From: Longilinea sp035560795
GTDB taxonomy: Bacteria; Chloroflexota; Anaerolineae; Anaerolineales; Anaerolineaceae
Length of the DNA stretch: 9,884 bases
Direction of reading: 5' to 3'
Assembly: GCA_035560795.1 (NCBI GenBank)
Contig: DATMYV010000010.1
Location: 1 to 9,884 of the forward strand
Below, piece by piece: positions 6,880 to 9,884 of the stretch. The first letter of the stretch is position 1, and the number at the start of each line of letters is the position of its first letter. The translations under genes were made by a program, and so were the position numbers. The notes beneath the pieces were generated by a model. The model saw only the letters and a list, made by a program, of their open reading frames with translations, had not been told where the DNA came from and did not search any database.

Positions 6880-6904
6880 CCAGTGTCCTCCAAACACAAC
6901 TAAA

Positions 6905-6930
6905 ATGCCCCATCCGGAGTGGAGGGGCAT
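6905..6930 (-). terminator. Expression-platform terminator of the SAM riboswitch
   Basis: On the minus strand ATGCCCC (6930-6924) pairs with GGGGCAT (6911-6905). TCC and GGA extend the stem past one bulged base, leaving a five-base loop. TTTTA and a U-rich stretch follow. The 5' arm contains CCCTC (6926-6922), which can instead pair with GAGGG (6956-6952) at the end of the riboswitch P1 helix, giving a mutually exclusive antiterminator. Confidence 0.75.
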
Positions 6931-6953
6931 ACGTAATTCAACGAATCGCTACC

Positions 6954-7064
6954 CTCTCATCTTCCAGAACTTTCTGCCGGAATTGGCACCTTGAGAAACT
7001 CGTAAGAGTTTAGTAGGTTGCCGAGGCTTCATCGGGCCGGTCCCTCCGCCTCTCTGGATAAGAG
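6954..7064 (-). ncRNA. SAM-I riboswitch (S-box leader) of metK
   Basis: The minus strand reads as a canonical S-box aptamer of about 111 bases. P1 is formed by CTCTTATC (7064-7057) with GATGAGAG (6961-6954). Between them stand the kink-turn and pseudoknot core (AGAGAGG, GGAGGGA, GGCCCGATGAA, CGGCAACC), a P3 hairpin with stem AAACTC/GAGTTT around a four-base loop, and the conserved GGTGCCAATTCCGGCAGA segment. SAM binding stabilises P1 and lets the downstream terminator form, shutting off metK. All conserved aptamer blocks are present in the right order. The identification rests on sequence pattern matching, not on a covariance search. Confidence 0.96.
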
Positions 7065-7101
7065 CGCCACATGGGGCTATATCATTTGGCTATCGGACAA
7101 G

Positions 7102-7130
7102 AGTTTATCACATTCCGGACAACCTGTCAA
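7102..7130 (-). promoter_or_regulatory. Near-consensus promoter of the riboswitch-metK transcript
   Basis: On the minus strand a perfect TTGACA -35 (7130-7125) is followed, after exactly 17 bases, by TAAACT (7107-7102), preceded by TGa as an extended -10. Transcription would start near 7095, about 30 bases before the aptamer, giving a leader of about 215 bases. A strong housekeeping promoter upstream fits control by attenuation. Confidence 0.8.
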
Positions 7131-7146
7131 AGGCTGCCGTTTTGAA

Positions 7147-7180
7147 CCGGCAAAGCGTTGAGACATTGTTATTTTGCCGG
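7147..7180 (-). terminator. Possible weak terminator after ribonuclease Z
   Basis: An eight-base perfect inverted repeat, CCGGCAAA (7147-7154) with TTTGCCGG (7173-7180), has an 18-base loop and lies just after the ribonuclease Z stop. On the minus strand it is followed only by TTCAAAA, not a good U tract, so read-through into the metK leader is possible. Confidence 0.35.
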
Positions 7181-7188
7181 GGTTATCT

Positions 7189-8112
7189 TTATTCGCCGGA
7201 ACGTCTAACCTGGAAAGTGTCAAAATCCCGCGCAACGGTGGTGTTTGGAAACACTTCCTGTGCTTCCTGCTGCACGTCCTTTTCACGGTAGCGGCGGGAG
7301 ATGTGCGTGAGCAGCAATTGACCGACACCTGCCCGCAGTGCCAGATCGGCTGATTGGCGCGCGGTGAGGTGGCCGAATTGTTTGGCCATTTCAACTTCCT
7401 CATCCAGATAGGTTGATTCAATCACCAGCGCATCGGCGCCGCGGCAGACTTCCACCAGGCTGTCCGTCTCGCCAGAATCGCCAATTACCACCAACCGTGT
7501 GCCGGGATGAAACTCACCTAACACTTCGGCCGGTTGAATGACACGCCCATCCGGCAGCGTGGCTGCACGCTCTTCCACCAGATCGCGCCGCCATGGGCCC
7601 GGCGGGATACCCAGTGCCGCGGCTTTCTCGGGTAAAAATGGACGACGGCCTTTTTCTTCGAAAATGTATCCCAAGCTTTCGGCTCCGCGGTGATGGACCT
7701 GAAAAGCGTTGATGGTGAAATCATTTCCTTCAAACACCGGGCCGGATGAAAGGACGCGCAGCTGCACTGGCATGGGCGGGCGGTTTCCCCGCAACACCAC
7801 GCCGTAAAGCAAATCGCGGATGCGGTCAATTGCACCGGCGGCTCCGGCGATTTCAAGCTCCTCAATCGATTCCCAGCGCATGAAGGTGGACAACAATCCG
7901 GCCAAACCGAGGATATGGTCGAGATGGCCGTGTGTAATTAATATCCGGTTGAGGCGTTTAAAACCGATGCCTGACTGTAAAATCTGGCGTTGTGTTCCCT
8001 CGCCGCAGTCAATCAAGAAACGGTATTCATCGTGCATGACGACCAACGCGGGTAAATTACGTTTTGCGGAGGGAGCCGAAGCCGATGTGCCGAGAAAGAC
8101 AACTTCAAACAA
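7189..8112 (-). CDS. rnz: Ribonuclease Z
   Basis: A 307-residue metallo-beta-lactamase-fold endonuclease that cuts tRNA precursors at the 3' end before CCA addition; the length is normal for the short RNase Z form. The zinc-binding residues are all present: HGHLDH at 61-66, the His140-His141 pair, Asp212 in VIGDSGET, and His270 in LLTHISRRY. His248 in FGHLTA is the additional conserved histidine. The PGP segment near residue 172 lies in the family-typical insertion. The start is TTG (8112-8110): the frame is closed by a stop seven codons upstream and no ATG or GTG lies between, while the protein then begins with the family-typical MFEVVFLGTSASAPS. The nearest Shine-Dalgarno-like AAAGGA is 13 bases away, so initiation is probably weak. 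It is divergent from the adenosine-specific kinase gene. Confidence 0.95.
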   Translation of the reverse strand: MFEVVFLGTSASAPSAKRNLPALVVMHDEYRFLIDCGEGTQRQILQSGIGFKRLNRILITHGHLDHILGLAGLLSTFMRWESIEELEIAGAAGAIDRIRDLLYGVVLRGNRPPMPVQLRVLSSGPVFEGNDFTINAFQVHHRGAESLGYIFEEKGRRPFLPEKAAALGIPPGPWRRDLVEERAATLPDGRVIQPAEVLGEFHPGTRLVVIGDSGETDSLVEVCRGADALVIESTYLDEEVEMAKQFGHLTARQSADLALRAGVGQLLLTHISRRYREKDVQQEAQEVFPNTTVARDFDTFQVRRSGE

Positions 8113-8146
8113 TAGCTTTGGCGCATCCTTTCAGAAAGTGTCCCTT

Positions 8147-8152
8147 ATTTTA
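8147..8152 (-). promoter_or_regulatory. Possible -10 box for ribonuclease Z
   Basis: On the minus strand the bases are TAAAAT (five of six), placing a start near 8140 and a leader of about 28 bases before the TTG. No convincing -35 is seen at the right distance. Confidence 0.3.
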
Positions 8153-8200
8153 CCCTAAGTTCCCTCTGGCTGCCGGAGCAAGTTTTGGACAAAGTGAGTG

Positions 8201-8206
8201 TACAAT
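8201..8206 (+). promoter_or_regulatory. Possible -10 box for the adenosine-specific kinase gene
   Basis: TACAAT matches the -10 consensus at five of six positions and would give a leader of about 27 bases. The -35 region is weak. It lies in the 127-base gap between two divergent genes. Confidence 0.35.
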
Positions 8207-8239
8207 TGAAGGCGATGAAGTGAACCTAGGAGGGCTGCA

Positions 8240-8725
8240 ATGGAACTGTTCAGCGTTAAAATCGAAAAACCGGAAGAGATGAATTTCATATTGGGGCAAT
8301 CCCACTTTATTAAAACAGTGGAAGATATGCATGAAGCCTTGGTAAGCGCTGTTCCCGGCATTCAATTCGGTCTGGCTTTTTGTGAAGCTTCAGGCATGTG
8401 CCTGGTGCGGTGGAGCGGGACGAACGAAGGCCTGATTGACCTGGCCCGGAAGAATGCTCTGGCTATCGGGGCGGGACACAGTTTTATCCTGTTCCTCGGC
8501 GAGGGTTTTTACCCGATCAACGTGTTGAAAGTAATTCAAAATGTACCGGAAGTGGCCGGTGTTTTTTGCGCGACCGCCAATCAAACCGAAGTGATTATCG
8601 CCGATAACGGTGAAGGTCGCGGAATAATGGGGATCATTGAAGGATCCAAACCCAAGGGCGTGGAGGGCGAGCAGGACATTGCCTGGCGCAAGAGTCTGCT
8701 GCGTAAAATCGGTTACAAACTGTAG
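8240..8725 (+). CDS. Adenosine-specific kinase family protein (DUF355)
   Basis: A 161-residue soluble protein matching the adenosine-specific kinase family (Pfam Adenosine_kin, formerly DUF355), whose archaeal member PAE2307 was shown to bind adenosine nucleotides and to carry a stable phosphohistidine. Family blocks seen in order: SHFIKTVEDMHEAL (21-34), FGLAFCEASG (43-52), NALAIGAGHSF (72-82), PINVLKVIQNVPEV (92-105), and CATANQTEVIIAD (110-122). Conserved histidines are His22, His31 and His80. The length is typical. The start is fixed by AGGAGG six bases upstream (8228-8233). The physiological substrate and role are unsettled. The neighbours, divergent ribonuclease Z and a downstream lipoprotein, do not point to a pathway. 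Confidence 0.88.
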   Translation: MELFSVKIEKPEEMNFILGQSHFIKTVEDMHEALVSAVPGIQFGLAFCEASGMCLVRWSGTNEGLIDLARKNALAIGAGHSFILFLGEGFYPINVLKVIQNVPEVAGVFCATANQTEVIIADNGEGRGIMGIIEGSKPKGVEGEQDIAWRKSLLRKIGYKL

Positions 8726-8741
8726 ATTCTACCGGAAGAGG

Positions 8742-8834
8742 ATGGTATTTGGAACTTTCACGCGACCTCCCTCGTCTTATTTCCAGCAGGTGGAGAAACC
8801 TGTGAGGTTCGATTGCCCGCCTAAGGAGCGATAA
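8742..8834 (+). CDS. Possible 30-residue leader ORF
   Basis: An ATG at 8742, with GGAAG about three bases ahead (8734-8738), opens a 30-codon frame that ends at TAA 8832-8834, two bases before the lipoprotein start. The predicted peptide has no recognisable motif. The frame contains the lipoprotein's own Shine-Dalgarno (8823-8828), so its translation could be coupled to the lipoprotein. It may equally be chance; the spacing from the Shine-Dalgarno-like bases is short. Confidence 0.2.
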   Translation: MVFGTFTRPPSSYFQQVEKPVRFDCPPKER

Positions 8835-8836
8835 TT

Positions 8837-9814
8837 ATGAAGAAGTTAATACCCTTGTTTATCATTTTTGTTTTTCTGCTTTCAGCCTGTGGGAATTTGC
8901 CGCTACCTGGTGGTACGACAGCGCCGACATCCTCCTCGGATAGCGATATGGCGACCCGCGTTTCGGGCATCTTAACTGCCATGCCGACTGTCACCAGCGA
9001 AGCAGCCACGCAGCCCGCCGCTCCACAATCCCTGCCGACCATAGCTCCTACGGCCACCCAGACGGCGGCTGCCGAAGTGCCGACTGCCACCCAACCTGCG
9101 CCGACCGCCACAACCGCGGCTCCGCAGGCAACACCCACCGAGAACCTGACTCCGGTCGCCACTTTTACGCCGCAGGGCGGTGCCACCCAGGCGCCAACGG
9201 CTGTTCCTTCCGGCGACGATCCACGCGTCAAGCTGGGCAGTCCGGCCTGGACCGATACGATGGATGGCAGCGACAATTGGCCGACGGGCAGTAGCGATTT
9301 TAGCGAGATCGATTTTTCTGGCGGTAGCATGTTGTACACACCGTTGAAGACCACCGCTGGCTGGCGCCTGACCTGGCCAAAAATCGCCGATACCTATATC
9401 GAAATGTCGGTGCGTTCTGGCAACTGTGCCAATAATGACTATTACGGCATCATTTTCCGTGTGCCTGATCTGAATGATGCTGACCAGGGTTACCTGCTGG
9501 GCGTAAGCTGTGAAGGCAAGTATTCGCTGCGCCTGTGGAATGGGCGGGAAGGGGCGAATGGCAAAATGACCACCCTCATCCCCTGGACTACCAGCGATAA
9601 AATTGTCGCCGGCGCCGATCAACTCAACCGGGTGGGCGCGATGATGATTAATGACCGTCTGCTGGTTTACATCAACGGCAAACTGATCAAGGAAGTGAAA
9701 GACAACACCTTCACGGAAGGCTACTTCGGCGTATTTGCTGCGCAGGGTAAGGACCAGAAGGAATTTACGGTAAAAATTGAAGAGATGAGTTACTGGAAAA
9801 ACCCGCAGCCGTAA
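8837..9814 (+). CDS. Lipoprotein with Thr/Pro/Ala stalk and C-terminal beta-rich domain
   Basis: A 325-residue exported lipoprotein of unknown function. Residues 1-17 are a lipoprotein signal with lipobox LSAC and the lipidated Cys18. Residues from about 25 to 125 are a low-complexity stalk rich in Thr, Pro and Ala, with repeated PTATQ-like units, probably a flexible and possibly glycosylated spacer. From about residue 130 a folded domain follows, with alternating hydrophobic strands, WRLTWP, YYGIIFRVPD, YLLGVSCEGKYSLRLWNG, NRVGAMMINDRLLVYINGKL and GYFGVFAAQG. This layout resembles LamG/DUF1080-type jelly-roll domains that bind or process carbohydrates. Only two cysteines lie in it (197 and 225), close enough in the layout to form a disulfide. 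The start is fixed by AAGGAG eight bases upstream. I cannot name a ligand. Confidence 0.88.
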   Translation: MKKLIPLFIIFVFLLSACGNLPLPGGTTAPTSSSDSDMATRVSGILTAMPTVTSEAATQPAAPQSLPTIAPTATQTAAAEVPTATQPAPTATTAAPQATPTENLTPVATFTPQGGATQAPTAVPSGDDPRVKLGSPAWTDTMDGSDNWPTGSSDFSEIDFSGGSMLYTPLKTTAGWRLTWPKIADTYIEMSVRSGNCANNDYYGIIFRVPDLNDADQGYLLGVSCEGKYSLRLWNGREGANGKMTTLIPWTTSDKIVAGADQLNRVGAMMINDRLLVYINGKLIKEVKDNTFTEGYFGVFAAQGKDQKEFTVKIEEMSYWKNPQP

Positions 9815-9832
9815 GGCCGCTGAGTAAATCTC

Positions 9833-9865
9833 AAAATGGGCTTGTGTAAATCCCGGTCCATTTTT
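9833..9865 (+). terminator. Probable terminator after the lipoprotein gene
   Basis: AAAATGG (9833-9839) pairs with CCATTTT (9858-9864), followed by a run ending in T and ATCC. The loop is long (18 bases) but can fold further through GGG/CCC. It begins 19 bases after the stop. Confidence 0.5.
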
Positions 9866-9884
9866 ATCCTAATAAATTTAATCG

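Noticed and set aside
8911..9220. Repeated PTATQ-like units as a possible DNA repeat array
   Set aside because: The repetition is at the level of amino-acid composition with degenerate codons. There is no regular period or spacer that would suggest a CRISPR or tandem array.
8972..9622. 216-codon minus-strand frame opposite the lipoprotein
   Set aside because: It mirrors the low-complexity stalk and folded domain of the lipoprotein. No motif or start signal supports it.

Overview
The window looks like an ordinary chromosomal stretch of a bacterium, most likely from the Chloroflexota (class Anaerolineae). That placement is an inference. It rests on the mix of families, on a lipoprotein with a long Thr/Pro/Ala linker (a style common in Anaerolineae), on a small protein resembling the DUF6504-type domain, on strong AAGGAG-type ribosome binding sites, and on a SAM-I riboswitch upstream of metK. 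There are no rRNA or tRNA genes, CRISPR arrays, insertion sequences or other signs of a mobile region.

Left part (1-4620). A small uncharacterised protein gene (10-372, minus) is divergent from a plus-strand run: a SixA-type histidine phosphatase with an unusual charged tail (538-1203), a thioredoxin (1264-1587), a strong hairpin terminator (1593-1627), a cytoplasmic prolyl-oligopeptidase-family (S9) peptidase (1651-3528) and a CDF metal efflux transporter with a zinc-type signature (3643-4584). A hairpin at 4593-4618 closes the run and also serves the convergent gene.

Middle part (4642-8112, all minus). Read in transcription order: ribonuclease Z (8112-7189, TTG start), a near-consensus promoter (7130-7102), a SAM-I riboswitch (7064-6954) with a terminator-type expression platform (6930-6905), S-adenosylmethionine synthetase metK (6879-5668), a terminator, and then a beta-hydroxyacid dehydrogenase (5541-4642) with its own -10 box and Shine-Dalgarno. 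The riboswitch-metK unit is a classic feedback loop: when SAM is plentiful, transcription should stop before metK.

Right part (8240-9884, plus). Divergent from ribonuclease Z is a homologue of the adenosine-specific kinase family (8240-8725). It is followed by a secreted lipoprotein with a Thr/Pro/Ala stalk and a C-terminal beta-rich domain (8837-9814), ending in a probable terminator near the window edge.

Most genes are housekeeping or broadly conserved, and I do not see a new multi-gene system. The points most worth a second look are the riboswitch switching geometry, the charged tail on the phosphatase, the S9 gene sitting directly behind a terminator with almost no room for a promoter, the adenosine-specific kinase homologue, and the lipoprotein of unknown ligand.
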